A DNA stretch of 64,000 nucleotides, taken from Dipteronia dyeriana (lineage: Eukaryota > Streptophyta > Magnoliopsida > Sapindales > Sapindaceae). This document shows, one piece after another, positions 42,376-53,626 of the stretch. The stretch lies in assembly GCA_032871835.1 (NCBI GenBank), contig CM065299.1:44342706-44406705 (forward strand), read 5' to 3'. The position numbers and the translations under genes were made by a program. Every line of letters starts with the position of its first letter. Position 1 is the first letter of the stretch. The notes under the pieces were generated by a model. That model saw nothing but the letters and a program-made list of their open reading frames with translations. It was not told the origin of the DNA and ran no database searches.

Positions 42376-43513
42376 TGTCAAAAATCCGTAAAATGGTTAC
42401 TTAAGCCGTAAAATTGGTTACCTTCGCCGGGATAATGGTTACTGGAGCCGTAAAAATGGTTACAACTCAAAATATCAAAAATTAAAAAGTGGTTACCAAA
42501 ATAGTAAAATGGTTACTGGATCCGTTAAAATGGTTACCATCATCGTGAAAATGGTTACAAGTCAAAATATCAAAAATTAAAAAAGTTGTTACCTAAACTG
42601 TAAAATGGTTACTGGAGCAGTAAAAATGGTTACCAATGCTGTGAAAATGGTTATAAGTCAAAATTTTAAAAAATAAAAAGTTGTTACCATACCCGTAAAA
42701 TGTTTACTAGAACAGTGGAAATGGTTACCATCGCCGTGAAAATGGTTACAAGTTGAAATTTCAAAAAAATAACAAGTGGCTACCATAGCTGTAAAATGGT
42801 TACCAGATCCGTGAAAGTGGTTACCAATGCCGTGAAAATAGTTACAAGTCAGAATTTCAAAAATTAAAAAGTGGTTACCAGAGCCGTAAAATGGTTACTG
42901 GAGCAGTAAAAAATGTTACCATTATCGTGAAAATGGTTACAAGTCAAAATTTTAAAAATTAAAATACAGTTACCAGACCTAGAAAATGGTTATTGGAGCC
43001 GTGAAAACGGTTACCACCGCAGTGAAAATAGTTTCAAGTCAAAATTTTAAAAATAAAAAGTGGTTACCATACCTGTAAAATGGTTACCGGAGTCGTAAAA
43101 ATAGTTACCATCGCCGTGAAAATGGTTACAAGTCAATTTTTTTTTTAAAAAAAGTAGTTACCAGAGCCGTAAAATGGTTACTGGATCAGTGAAAGTGGTT
43201 ACTAATACCGTGAAAATGGTTACAAGTCAAAATTTCAAAAATTAAAAAGTGGTTACCAGAGCCGTAAAATAGTTATTGGTGCCGTAAAAATGGTTTCCGT
43301 TACCGTGAAAATGGGTATAAGTCAATATTTCAAAAACAAAAAGTGCCTACCAAAACCGTAAAATGGTTACTCGAACCATGAAAATGGTTACCTATACCAT
43401 GAAGATGGTTATAAGTCAAAATTTAAAAAATTTAAAAAATTAGTCATCAGAGCCTAAAAAGGGTTACTCGAGCTATGAAAATGGTTACCATTGTCATGAA
43501 AATGGTTACTAGT
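42376..43513. repeat. Minisatellite array, about 12 units of 95 bp (part 1)
   Basis: Each unit is four sub-repeats of about 22 bp built on GGTTAC: ATGGTTACCAGAGCCGTAAA, then GGTTACTGGAGCCGTGAA, GGTTACCATCGCCGTGAA and GGTTACAAGTCAAAATTTC followed by an A-rich tail. Units differ by many point changes. The array is cut by element F at 43513/43514 and resumes at 52161. Confidence 0.9.
43509..43513. other. Left target-site duplication of F
   Basis: CTAGT before the F LTR pairs with CAAGT (52161-52165) after it, one mismatch in five. Both lie at the same phase of the satellite unit (GGTTACAAGT). Confidence 0.6.
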
Positions 43514-44092
43514 TGTAAGTTCCTCAGTTTTTGATTGGCTTATTTCGTTGACAACCACACTTAGGGATTAATGTGTAAGGGTAGTTTAGGTCATCATTGC
43601 TCAAGACCTAGCTCAAGCTTCAAAAGGTAAATCACTTGCTTAACCTTGTTTGAAGAGTTTTAGTGCATACACACAATCTCATACATGTTTTTGATCATCT
43701 TGCATGAATGCTTAATTGTCGTAATTGTGTGCCTTTTTGCCATAACTCTTGCTTGGGTGTTTGATGCATTTTGTTTGCCCTTAGAAGAGGATTTTCCTCC
43801 TAACCGCGGTATGCACAGCGGTGTTCTCCAGGCATTACAATCTGCTTCTACCGCGGCCTGTGCTCGTTCCATGCACAACGGTCTCCCTAGAGGAGGTTCC
43901 TAGGCATGAACCGCGATCTAGACTATTTTTGGTGCACATGTCTAGCCAGTGACCTAGGCAACAGTAATGTCCAGCCGTGCAATACTGCATAGACCGCGGT
44001 CTGGACACTTGCCTAGGCCGCAGTACGCACAACGGTCTTGATGGAAATTAGTTGCCCTTCTTCCAAAACGATGTAGTTTCATGTAGGGTATA

Positions 44093-44161
<69 letters not shown>

Positions 44162-45230
44162 CTCTTCTCTTCTATTTGGTTTAAGGAAAGTCCAAGAAGC
44201 CATTTTTATTGTCCAAGCTTTTCTTTGAGAGAGAAATTGACTCTAATAGAGATAGAGCTCCCAAGAACTCATTTTGACTCAACCAAACTCCAATCCATGA
44301 GCATCTAGCATCTTCTTGTATCTGCCAAGCACGGATTTTCTTGTTTGTCTTTGACTAGATAATCTCTACATGCCCTAGAATCTCTTGTTCCATTCTTATA
44401 TCATGTATGCCCAGGTTTAGCAATTATTGTTGATTAAATGCATGTCATTGAGTTTAATTGCATATATAACATGCTTAGATTGTTGATTGTTGTTTGAGAT
44501 TTATATTTTGTGATAGCTAGGATTTGTGACCATTTTGCCCTTCTAGCTAAATCTCGACGCTTTGCATTTAGATATTGTTTAGGTCTAACTGATTGCATTT
44601 GTTAATTGCATTGATTGTTCATTGCCTTGTTTTATGACAACTTGGGTTGATTCGCTTTTTGTTGATGACTAGATATTAGACTTTCATATCTATATTTAGT
44701 TAGGTTTTATGAGCATTTGTATAGACATTAATATCTAGGAATTGCTTTGATTGACATCCTTGAATTCCTAGATAAGCATTTAGTGTTGCGTAGCATTACT
44801 TGCATGTTTGAATATTTTATCATATTCACTTAGGTTTTTTTGACTCTTCATTGAGGTTAAGTCTTGTGACTAAGTGGTTAGTGCACAAGCAAATAGATCA
44901 AGAATAACTATTATGGCCTGTTGGGTAGAGCGAAAGGGTTAGTAACTGGAGGGTGTGACGGGAGGTCAATCCAGGTTATAAACTTTCATTCAATAATGGA
45001 TTTGAGGATCGAGTGTGGCGCACATATCATCCCGTGGTTTTCCCGTTTGGAGGGTTTCCACGTAAATATTGTTTGTTGTTATTGGTTTAAGCATAATTAG
45101 TTTTATTGAATGCTTGTTTATTTGTATTGGTATTGATTAATCAAAAAATTGATAGTTGATTCAATTAAAAACCTATTCACCCCATCCCTCTCTAGGTTTA
45201 TAGACACACACATTCTATAAGGAATTTTCA
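43514..45230 (+). repeat. 5' LTR of F (1717 bp)
   Basis: It begins TGTAAGTTCCTCAG and ends AAGGAATTTTCA. It contains a GC-rich block with CCGCGG sites (43804-44035) and a long TA/TG microsatellite (44089-44160) that is short in the other two LTRs. Confidence 0.9.
44089..44160. repeat. (TA)n(TG)n microsatellite in F 5' LTR
   Basis: About 28 bp of TA followed by about 45 bp of TG with one TATG break. The homologous sites in LTR 2 (about 47266-47277) and LTR 3 (51057-51078) have only short TA runs, so the TG part expanded in this copy alone. Confidence 0.9.
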
Positions 45231-45417
45231 ATTTGTGTCAGAGCTGGTGCCTAGATATACTTAGGTGATCCGCGCTCTGTGTGTGTCTTGCTTGAAATAC
45301 TTCTTGTGCATTTTTTGTTGTTTGCATATTGTGTGGTGCATTACATTTGCATCTTGTGTGGTGCATTACATTTGCATCTCATTCATTTATAACCCAAACA
45401 CTATAAGTGAGCTTGAG
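45231..45417 (+). other. F leader and degenerate PBS
   Basis: TTGTGTCAGAGCTGG (45233-45247) resembles the tRNA-iMet site TGGTATCAGAGC with two changes. A 35-bp unit with TTTGCATCTTGTGTGGTGCATTACA is repeated at about 45330-45375. The gag ATG follows at 45418. Confidence 0.6.
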
Positions 45418-46650
45418 ATGAGCTAAGAGGGAGCATCAATTATAAGACCACCTCTGCTTAAAGGTGCTAATTATGCCTCATGGAAAGGCAAGATGGAGTC
45501 TTATATTTGCCAAATAGATGACCATGCATGGATGATGGTTGAAGATGGGTACACTATTCCAAAGATGACCAATGATGATGGAGATGAAGTTCTCAAGCCT
45601 AAGTCTCAATGGAGCAAACAAGAATTCTAATCTTCCAAGTGGAACAACAAGGCCATGCATGCAATCTTGTGTGCCACGGATGACAATCAATAAAAGTTGG
45701 TTCAAAATACTAGGTATGCAAAGGAGGCTTGGGAGATTCTACAAACGGCTTATGAAAGAACCGAAGTGGTCAAGGACTCCAAGCTTCAAGTCCTTCAAAT
45801 GCAATTTGAGACAAATCGGATGGAAGAGGATGAATGCTTTAATGACTTCCAAGTGAAGTTGATGGACATCATAAATCAAAGCCATCAACTAGGTGACCCA
45901 TATTCGGATAGAATGATCAAGCAAAAGATTATGATGTCACTCCTCAAGAAATTTAAGTCCAAGGTGACAGGACTAGAAGAAAATAGCAACTACAAGTCTA
46001 TAAAGCCGAGTGAAGTGATTGGAAGGCTTCTAGCCTATGAGTCTAGGTGGACTTTTACACCTACATCTCCTAAGAAGCAAAAGAACATAGCCTTGAAGAT
46101 ATCCAAAGTAGTGATGGAGGAGGATGACTCAGATGAGGAGATGGCTTTTATGGTGAAGAGATTCAAGAAGTTTATGAAACTTCACAAGAATGACTCAATG
46201 AAGAAGATTGAGTCAAGGCAAGAGAAGCCTACAAGAAAAGGCATTCAATGTTATGAGTGTAGTGGGTTTGGTCACATAGCCACTGAGTGTGCTAATTCGA
46301 AGAAGAAGAAAAGAAAGGTGGTGTCCACCTCATCAAGCGATAGTGGAAGTGAAGAAGATTCCTCAAGTGATGAAGAGGTAGTTCTCAACTACACGGCTTT
46401 TGGAGCGTACCTTGTAGAAGATATTGAAAAAGGCAACAATGTCTTACTTTGAGACTCTATAGGGAAATTAAAGATAAAGGAGCAAGAAGTTTGATTGATG
46501 AAGCTACTCATGAAGGTGTTGTAAATGTGACAACAAGAGATACAAATGATGACTCTAATTATGAGAGTTCCTCATCTCACTCTACAAATAGAAATGTAGA
46601 GAGTATAAACCTTAAAGGGTTCATTGAGGATTTTCAAGGCTCAAGGTTGA
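45418..46650 (+). pseudogene. F gag, main part
   Basis: From the ATG at 45418 the frame has a stop at codon 3, then RPPLLKGANYASWKGKMESY, typical of SIRE-type gag N-termini, with stops near 45629 and 45691. It is then open for 251 codons (45697-46452): LQTAYERTEVVKDSKLQVLQ, FNDFQVKLMDIINQ, a zinc knuckle CYECSGFGHIATEC (Cx2Cx4Hx4C, about 46252-46293), a Lys run (KKKKRK) and a Ser/Asp/Glu-rich stretch. A shift at about 46445 moves to 46449-46650. It is interrupted by the solo LTR. Confidence 0.85.
46646..46650. other. Left target-site duplication of the solo LTR
   Basis: GTTGA here pairs with GTTAA at 48350-48354, one mismatch. Leaving out one copy and the LTR, the gag frame runs straight through, which confirms the boundaries. 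Confidence 0.75.
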
Positions 46651-48349
46651 TGTAAGTTCCTCAGTTTTTGATTGTCTCATTTCGTTGACAACCATATTTG
46701 GAGATTAATGCGTAAGGGTAGTTTAGACCATCATTGCTCAAGACCCAGCTCAAGCTTCAAAAGGTAAACCACTTGCTTAACCTTGTTTGAAGAGTTTTTA
46801 GTGCACACACACACTCTCATGCATGTCTTTGATCATTTTGCATGAATGCTTAATTGCCTTAATTGTGTGCCTCTTTGCCATAAATCTTGTTGTGGTGTTT
46901 GTTGCATTCAGTTTGCCCTTAGAAGAGGATTTTCTCCTTGACCGTGGTTGGGACAGCTCCCTGTGCATTGCCTCTGCCGCGGTATGCACAGCTGTGTTCT
47001 CCAGGCATTGCACGCTGCTGCTACCGCGGCCTGTGCACGTTGCATGCACATCGGTCTCCCAAGCAGAGTTTCCCAGTGATGCACCACTTGCTCTGCCACG
47101 GTCTGGACATTGCCTGTACCGCGGTCCAGACAGCTGAGATTCCCAGACGATGCACCGCTTGCCTGTACCGCTGTCTGGACACTTGCCTAGGCCACGGCAT
47201 GCACAATGGTCATGACTTGAATCAGTTGCCCCTTGTCCAAAACGATGCCATTTCATGTAGGGCACAATATATATATGTTCTCTTCTCTTCTCTTTGGTGG
47301 TGTGAGTCAAAGAAGCCATTTTTACTCACCAAGCTTTCCGTGAGAGAGAAATTGACTCCAAGAGAGAGAGAGCTCCCATGAATCCATTTTTACTCAACAA
47401 ATCTTCAATCCGTGAGCATCTAGCATCTTCTTGCATCTTCTAAGCATGGATTCCTCTTGTTTTAATTGACTAGGTAATCTCTACATGCCCTAGAATTTGT
47501 TGTTTCATTACTAGGCCATGTTTACCTAGGAATAACATTTATTGCTTATTGATTGTATGTTATTGAGTTTAATTGCATTTATAACATGCTTGGGTTGTTG
47601 ATTGTTGGTTGAGATTTATATTTTGTGATAACTAAGGTTTGTGACCATTTTTCCCTTCTAGCTAAATCTTTATGCTTTGCATTAAGATATTGTTTAGGAC
47701 TCATTGATTGCATTTTGTGATTGCATTATAGTCCTTACCATACTTAATGACAACTTGTGTTGATTGACCTTTTGTTTGATAACTAGGATATATTGTTGCA
47801 TAACTATATCTAGTTAAGTCCTTATGAACATTCATTTAGACATTGATATCTAGGAATTGTACTTAGTGACATTCTTAAATTCCTAGATAAGCATTTAGTG
47901 TTGCCTAGCATTACTTGCATGTTTGAATACTTTATCATATTCACTTAGGTTGTGTTTGACTCTTCATTGAGGTTAAGTTTTGTGACTAAGTAATTAGTGC
48001 ACAAGCAAATAGATCAAGAATCACTATTAAGGCCTGTTAGGTAGAGTGAAAGGGTTAGTAACTGGATGGTGTGACAGGAGGTCAACCTAGGTTGTAAACT
48101 TTCATTAAATAGTGGATTTGAGGATCTAGTGTGGCGCACATATTAGCCTGTGGTTTTTCCCATTTGGAGGGTTTCTACGTAAATATTGTGTGTTGTTATT
48201 GTTTTAAGCATAATTGATTTTATTGAATGCTTGTTTATTCGGGGTAATTTGTGTTAATATTGATTAATCAAAAAATTGGTACTTGATTCGATTAAAACCT
48301 GTTCACCCCCCTCTAGGTTATAGACACACACGTTTTTAGGGAACTTTCA
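46651..48349 (+). repeat. Solo LTR of the F family inside F gag (1699 bp)
   Basis: It begins TGTAAGTTCCTCAG and ends GAACTTTCA. It has no internal region of its own and is flanked by a 5-bp duplication, so it is the product of LTR-LTR recombination of an element that inserted in F. It has the same GC-rich CCGCGG block (46940-47210). Confidence 0.85.
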
Positions 48350-48354
48350 GTTAA

Positions 48355-48940
48355 AGATGAAGAAAGAGATTCGAAAACTAAAGGAAAAGAACCTCAAGCA
48401 ATCAACCGAAGTGACTCACTTAAGTGAGAAAGTGAAGAATGGGAGAAAGATGGAAGAAAGCTTAAAGAAGGAGCTGAGAGAAGCTAGAGAGTTTATAACT
48501 AAGATGACTTCGAGTACGGAGAAGCTTGACCATATGTTGGGGGTTGCTAAGAAGCCAAGTGACAAGAGAGGTCTAGGGTTTGAAGATGACAAAGAGACCT
48601 CAACTTCTAGCAAGACGGTATTTATCAAGAACATGGACTTCAAAGAGCCTTTTCCCTACTCCATCCTAAGAAGAAAATTGAACTAAGAGAATGCTCTAGA
48701 AATGTCCAAGTCAAGATGGCACCAAGGAGTCAAGCTCAAGCTCAACCAATGAGAGCACATCAAGCCAAGAAGCATTTCCTGCATGTTCAACCAAGGAACC
48801 AATCTTTTTCAACTCAACAACAAGGGAGAATAGAACCAACACCACATAAAAAGAAAGCTCAAAGACATGGGAAAGCACCTTTGTTCTCACATCACTTTTG
48901 TGGTGTTAATGGTCATATAAGACCAAATTGCTTCAAGTAA
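48355..48940 (+). pseudogene. F gag, C-terminal part with coiled coil and second knuckle
   Basis: 48357-48686 is open: a Lys/Glu-rich heptad stretch (IRKLKEKNLKQSTEVTHLSE) predicted to form a coiled coil, then KLDHMLGVAKKPSDKRGLGF, a block typical of SIRE-like elements. A frameshift near 48690 leads to 48716-48940, which ends HHFCGVNGHIRPNCFK. That is a zinc knuckle with its first Cys replaced by His. Confidence 0.8.
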
Positions 48941-50445
48941 ATTAACATGTGTAGAACTAAGAGCATGAGTGAAAGAAAAAGGGCTATAGCCAATATGCAT
49001 GTGCCTAGGAAATCTAGTGTCAATGATCCTAGGAGTAATATGATGACCTTGACCACTAGGAATGACAATGTGTCACCTAAGCTGATTAGAAAAGATGAAC
49101 CCACATGCCATTGTACTAAGGGTTCACCCATAGGCTGAGCTAGGTCCAATGGACTTGGTAAGTCTATAGGGACTCATATCCCCTATTGACTTGTTTTAAT
49201 TGACCCCATATGGGGAGCTTAAGCAAAGAGAGCAAATTGGCAATGCATTATGCTCATTTATAATATTTATGCTTCTTTATTAATTGCTTGAGATGATTAG
49301 GTGCACATTTTTTTTATAAGTGTGCAAATTTTCTTTACATGCAATCCATGTCTTATTTATTACCAAACATGCATTTTTGGAATAGGAGAATTGATTGGGA
49401 AGTACACTATGAATGACCTATAATTGATCTTCATGACATGTTGATTCTTTCTATGACATGCTTTAAAGTAATATGCATGATGAAACTATTGAATGCTTTT
49501 AAATGAATGCAAAAAAGTGTGTGTGAAAGCAATTATAAGACTTCAATCAATAAGGATCTTGTATCTATTTCAAGGATTTTACAATCCAAAAGTCTCTCTC
49601 TCTTTACTTGTCGAACAAGGCTACTATCATACGGGCATTCCACCTAGAAAAATCAAAAAGGGAGCAATAGTCGCTCATGTCTTGTTTTGCTTGTAAAGTT
49701 TGATATAGTTGGTCTTAAAATGAATTTATTTTACAATATATATCTTGTTTATTCCATGACAAAGGGTGAAATTGGTTTGAATTCTCTTGGAAACCCTTGT
49801 TATTTTGCTTTGCCAAATACCATGTTTTGATCTTGAATACAACTTGTCTTGTATGCAAAGCATTCGTTCACACATTTTTTATGTAACAAAAATCCTTGAT
49901 TCTCTCTTTTTAATTATGTTGTATAAATTTGTTTATATGATTATGCATATGTCTTGTTCCATAAGCTCTCCTTGCTAATTCCTTCTTAAGGGGATACTCC
50001 TTTGTCTATCTCATGAAAAAAAGGGTCAGTAGTGTGGATTTAGGGGGAGCTGAGAGTGGCATGATTTAAAAGGGAGTTGAGAGTTACATGATTTAAGGGG
50101 GAGTTGAGAGTTGCATATGAGGAGAGTTTGACTCGTTGAGGGGGAGTTAACCTAGTTAGGGGGAGAATTTTCATTTGTATTGTTGATGCATGTTGCTTGT
50201 TTCTATTATATGCAAATTGCTCTTGTTTTTATTTCTTTGATCATCTCACATACACTTGTCTTGGAAAGTGTAGTTATTTTGTTTTGTAGGGATGTTGATT
50301 CTTCAAGAGATGAATGACTTCAAGATCTAGTTTATTAGGCATCTCATTGTAAAGTAGAAAATCTTTGTTGACCCCTGTTTTGTTGTTTATTTGTGAGGAT
50401 GAATTGTGAGTGGTGGTTTGTCACGAAATAGCCAAATGGGGAGAT
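48941..50445. other. F internal region without pol
   Basis: This is where protease, integrase, RT and RNase H would be expected, but no trace of their motifs was seen in six frames. Residual gag-like frame continues to about 49138. From 50040 to 50170 there are repeated purine tracts with GGGGGAG. Confidence 0.65.
50038..50170 (+). repeat. Cluster of GGGGGAG purine tracts in F
   Basis: TTAGGGGGAGCTGAGAG, TTAAAAGGGAGTTGAGAG, TTAAGGGGGAGTTGAGAG, TGAGGGGGAGTTAAC and TTAGGGGGAGAATTT occur within 130 bp, about 280 bp before the LTR. The LTR-proximal tract is AAATGGGGAGAT (50434-50445). Confidence 0.8.
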
Positions 50446-52160
50446 TGTAAGTTCCTTAGTTTTTGATTGGCTCATTTCGTTGACAACAACATTTGGGGAT
50501 TAATATGTAAGGGTAGTTTAGGCCATCATTGCTCAAGACATAGCTCAAGGTTCAAAAGGTAAATCACTGCTTAAAATTTTTTGAAGAGTTTTAGTGCACA
50601 CACACACTTTCATGCATGTTTTTTATCATCTTGCATGAATGCTTCATTGTCGTAATTGTGTGCCTTTTTACCATAACTCTTGCTTGGGTGTTTGATGCAT
50701 TTTGATTGCCCTTAGAAGTGGATTTTCCTCTTACCGCGGTTGGGACCGCTCCCTGTGCATTGCCTCGACCGCGGTATGCACATCGGTGTTCTCCAGGTGT
50801 TGTACTCTACTTCTACTGCGGCCTGTGCTCGTTGCATGCACAACGGTCTCCAAAGCGAAGGTTCCCAGGCGTGTACCACGGTTTAGACTATTTTTTATGC
50901 TCATGTCTAGCCAATGACCTAGGCAGCGGTAATATCCAGCCGTGCCATCCTGCATAGACCGTGGTCTAGACACTTGCCTAGGTCATGGTACAGACAGCGA
51001 TCATGACGGGAATTAGTTACCCTTCATCCAAAATGATGTAGTTTTGTGTAGGGTACAATATATATATATATATATATGTTATCTTCTCTTTGGTTTAAGG
51101 GGAGTCCAAGAAGCCATTTTTATTGTCCAAGCTTTTCTTTGAGAGAGAAATTGACTCTAATAGAGATAGAGCTCCCAAGAACTCATTTTGACTCAACCAA
51201 ACTCCAATCCATGAGCATCTAGCATCTTCTTGCATCTTTCAAGCATGGATTTTCTTGTTTGTCTTTGACTAGGTAATCTCTACATGCCCTAGAATCTCTT
51301 GTTCCATTCTTATGACATGTATGCCTAGGTTTAGCAATTATTGTTGATTAAATCCAAGTCATTGAGTTTAATTGCATATATAACATGCTTAGATTGTTGA
51401 TTGTTGGTTGAGATTTATATTTTGTGATAGCTAGGATTTGTGACCATTTTGCCCTTCTAGCTAAATCTATATGCTTTGCATTTAGATATTGTTTAGGTCT
51501 AATTGATTGCATTTGTTAATTGCATTGATTGTTCTTTGCCATGTTTTATGACAACTTGGGTTGATTGGCTTTTTGTTGATGACTAGATATTAGACTTTCG
51601 TATCTATATTTAGTTAGGTCTTATGAGCATTCATATAGACATTAATATCTAGGAATTGCTTTTATTGACATCCTTGAATTCCTAGATAAGCATTTAATGT
51701 TGCCTAGCATTACTTGCATGTTTGAATATTTTATCATATTCACTTAGGTTGTTTTGACTCTTCATTGAGGTTAAGTCTTGTGACTAAGTGGTTAGTGCAC
51801 AAGCAAATAGATCAAGAATCACTATTAAGCCCCGTTGGGTAGAGTGAAAGGGTTAGTAACTAGAGGGGGTGTGACGGGAGTTTAACCTAGGTTGTAAACT
51901 TTCATTCAATAGTGGATTTGAGGATCGAGTGTGGCACACATATCAGCTCGTGGTTTTTCCATTTGGAGAATTTCCACGTAACTATTGTGTGTTGTTATTG
52001 GTTCAAGCATAATTAGTTTTATTGAATGCTTTTTTTGGGGTAGTTTGTGTTGGTATTAATTAATTCAAAATTCGGTAATTGATTCGATTAAAAACCTATT
52101 CACCCCCCCCCCCCCCATCCTCTAGGTTTATAGACACACACATTCTATAAGGAATTTTCA
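50446..52160 (+). repeat. 3' LTR of F (1715 bp)
   Basis: It begins TGTAAGTTCCTTAG and ends AAGGAATTTTCA. It aligns end to end with 43514-45230, with many substitutions. A 15-base C run lies near 52106. Confidence 0.9.
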
Positions 52161-52800
52161 CAAGTTAAAATTTCAAAAAATAAAACATGGTTATCATCGC
52201 CGTGAAAATAGTTACAAGTCAACATTTTTAAAAATAAAAAGTGGTTACCTGACCCGTAAAGTGGTTACTAGAGCCGTAGAAATTGTTACCATCACCGTGA
52301 AAATGCTTCCAACTCAAAATATATATAAAACAATGGTTACCAAAGCTGTGCAAATGGTTACTGGAGCTGTGAAAGTGGTTACCAATACCGTAAAAAGAGT
52401 TACAAGTCAAAATTTCAAACATTAAAAAGTGGTTACCAGAGCCGTAAAATGATTATTGAAGCCGTGAAAATGGTTACCATTACCGTTAAAATGGTTACAA
52501 GTTCAAATGTCAAAAATTAAAAATGGTTACCAAAGTCGTATAAATGGTAAACGGAGCCTTGAAAGTGGTTACCAATGCTGTGAAAACGGTTACAAGTTAA
52601 AAAATTAAAAATTAAAAATTGGTTACCAAAGTAGTAAAATGGCTACTGTATCCATGAAAATGACTACCATCGCCGTGAAAATGGTTACAAGTCAAAATTC
52701 TAAAATTAAAAAATGGTTACCAAAACCTAAAAAATTGTTACCGTAGTCGTGATGGTAGTTACCAAAACCGTAAACATGGTTACAAGTTAAGATTTCAAAA
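52161..52800. repeat. Minisatellite array, 95-bp units (part 2)
   Basis: This is the continuation of the 42376-43513 array in the same orientation and phase after F, with about six to seven units. The last unit fades into AT-rich sequence at about 52800. Confidence 0.9.
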
Positions 52801-53063
52801 GTATATGAAAATAAATAAATAATTAATTTATCTTAATAAAATATAATTTTTAATTATATAACTTTTTTTATTTAGGTTTCATTTTAAATTTAAAAATTTT
52901 ATATTTATAAATTTAAAGGAGTTGGAAAATTTAAAAAAACAAAAAAAAAATGGTGGCAACCGGCTGTCCCATTCCTTTTTTTATAATTATTGTGGTATTG
53001 TTCATGGCTTGTATGATACAGTCAACTGTATAGTAGCCAGTCCCATATATATAAATATAAATA

Positions 53064-53069
<6 letters not shown>
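52801..53069. other. AT-rich unassigned interval
   Basis: TTTTAAATTTAAAAATTTTATATTTATAAATTTAAA-type sequence to about 52920, then a mixed stretch with no recognised content. Confidence 0.4.

Positions 53070-53120
<51 letters not shown>
53070..53120. repeat. (TA)n(TG)n microsatellite
   Basis: About 24 bp of TA then about 30 bp of TG ending TGTGCGCG. The His-Thr and Ile-Tyr dipeptide ORFs here come from this repeat. Confidence 0.9.
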
Positions 53121-53122
<2 letters not shown>

Positions 53123-53229
53123 TAAAAAAGGATAGGTGATGTCGTGATGATGAAAGCATTCGATGATGACAAAGACAAGTAAGAGATGATGATGACAAAG
53201 CTTGGTGGTGAAGCCATAAAATTACAACA
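53121..53229 (-). repeat. C1-family copia LTR fragment
   Basis: AAAGGATAGGTGATGTCGTG...GCCATAAAATTACAACA matches 9398-9497 with few changes. The right end is the true LTR edge (ACAACA). The left part is missing or replaced by the microsatellite. There is no internal region, so it is a solo or truncated LTR. Confidence 0.75.
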
Positions 53230-53234
53230 ATATA

Positions 53235-53626
53235 TATTGGCTCTCTCATAATGGATCCTCTATTTAAATTTCGGTAAGGACCACCATAAAATTACATCCA
53301 TTTTTATGAATTTTGATCTAAATATTTTTATGAATGATATATTCAATGAAAACTATCCGCGAATAAAATTTTAAATTTTTTCAAGCAGTAGAACTATTTT
53401 TATTGAATTTTTCTATATTTCACCCTTTTTCCAATGCTACTATAATTAACAAAATCTGGATAAATAGTTATGGTGCTTGAAAAATTCTCAAAATTTATTC
53501 ATAGTTAGATTTCACTGAAAATATCTTCCATAAAAAAATTCATATCAAAATTCATAAAAATATATGTGATTTCACGGTGGTTCTTACCCAAATTAAAATA
53601 AGGGATCCCTTATGAGAGAACCACTA
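53235..53626. mobile_element. Foldback MITE (about 392 bp)
   Basis: Left end TATTGGCTCTCTCATAATGG and right end (reverse complement) TAGTGGTTCTCTCATAAGGG match, and the match continues inward through the GGATCC, (A/G)GACCACC and TTTTTATGAATTTTGAT words. The two halves are roughly complementary almost to the centre. Flanks are TATA-rich on both sides, so a short target duplication is likely but not provable. No ORF. Confidence 0.75.

Larger units (their letters stand above)
43514..52160 (+). mobile_element. SIRE-like copia element F: gag only, with a solo LTR inside
   Basis: 5' LTR (43514-45230), degenerate PBS, gag (45418-46650 and 48355-48940), 1.5 kb non-coding, several purine tracts and a 3' LTR (50446-52160). 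No protease, integrase, RT or RNase H trace was seen between 48941 and 50445, so F would be non-autonomous. A third LTR of the same family (46651-48349) splits gag. Gag has SIRE/Maximus-type order: core, zinc knuckle, coiled-coil spacer, second knuckle. Confidence 0.85.

Noticed and set aside
42376..43513. Array resembling CRISPR-like repeats
   Set aside because: Units are contiguous and degenerate with no unique spacers, and the genome is eukaryotic; it is a minisatellite.
43685..44032. Overlapping ORFs in F LTR (and homologues at 46798-47381, 50702-50973)
   Set aside because: They occur in several frames over the GC-rich CCGCGG block and change frame between LTR copies.
53002..53249. ORFs with Thr-His and Ile-Tyr dipeptide runs
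   Set aside because: Pure products of the TA/TG microsatellite.
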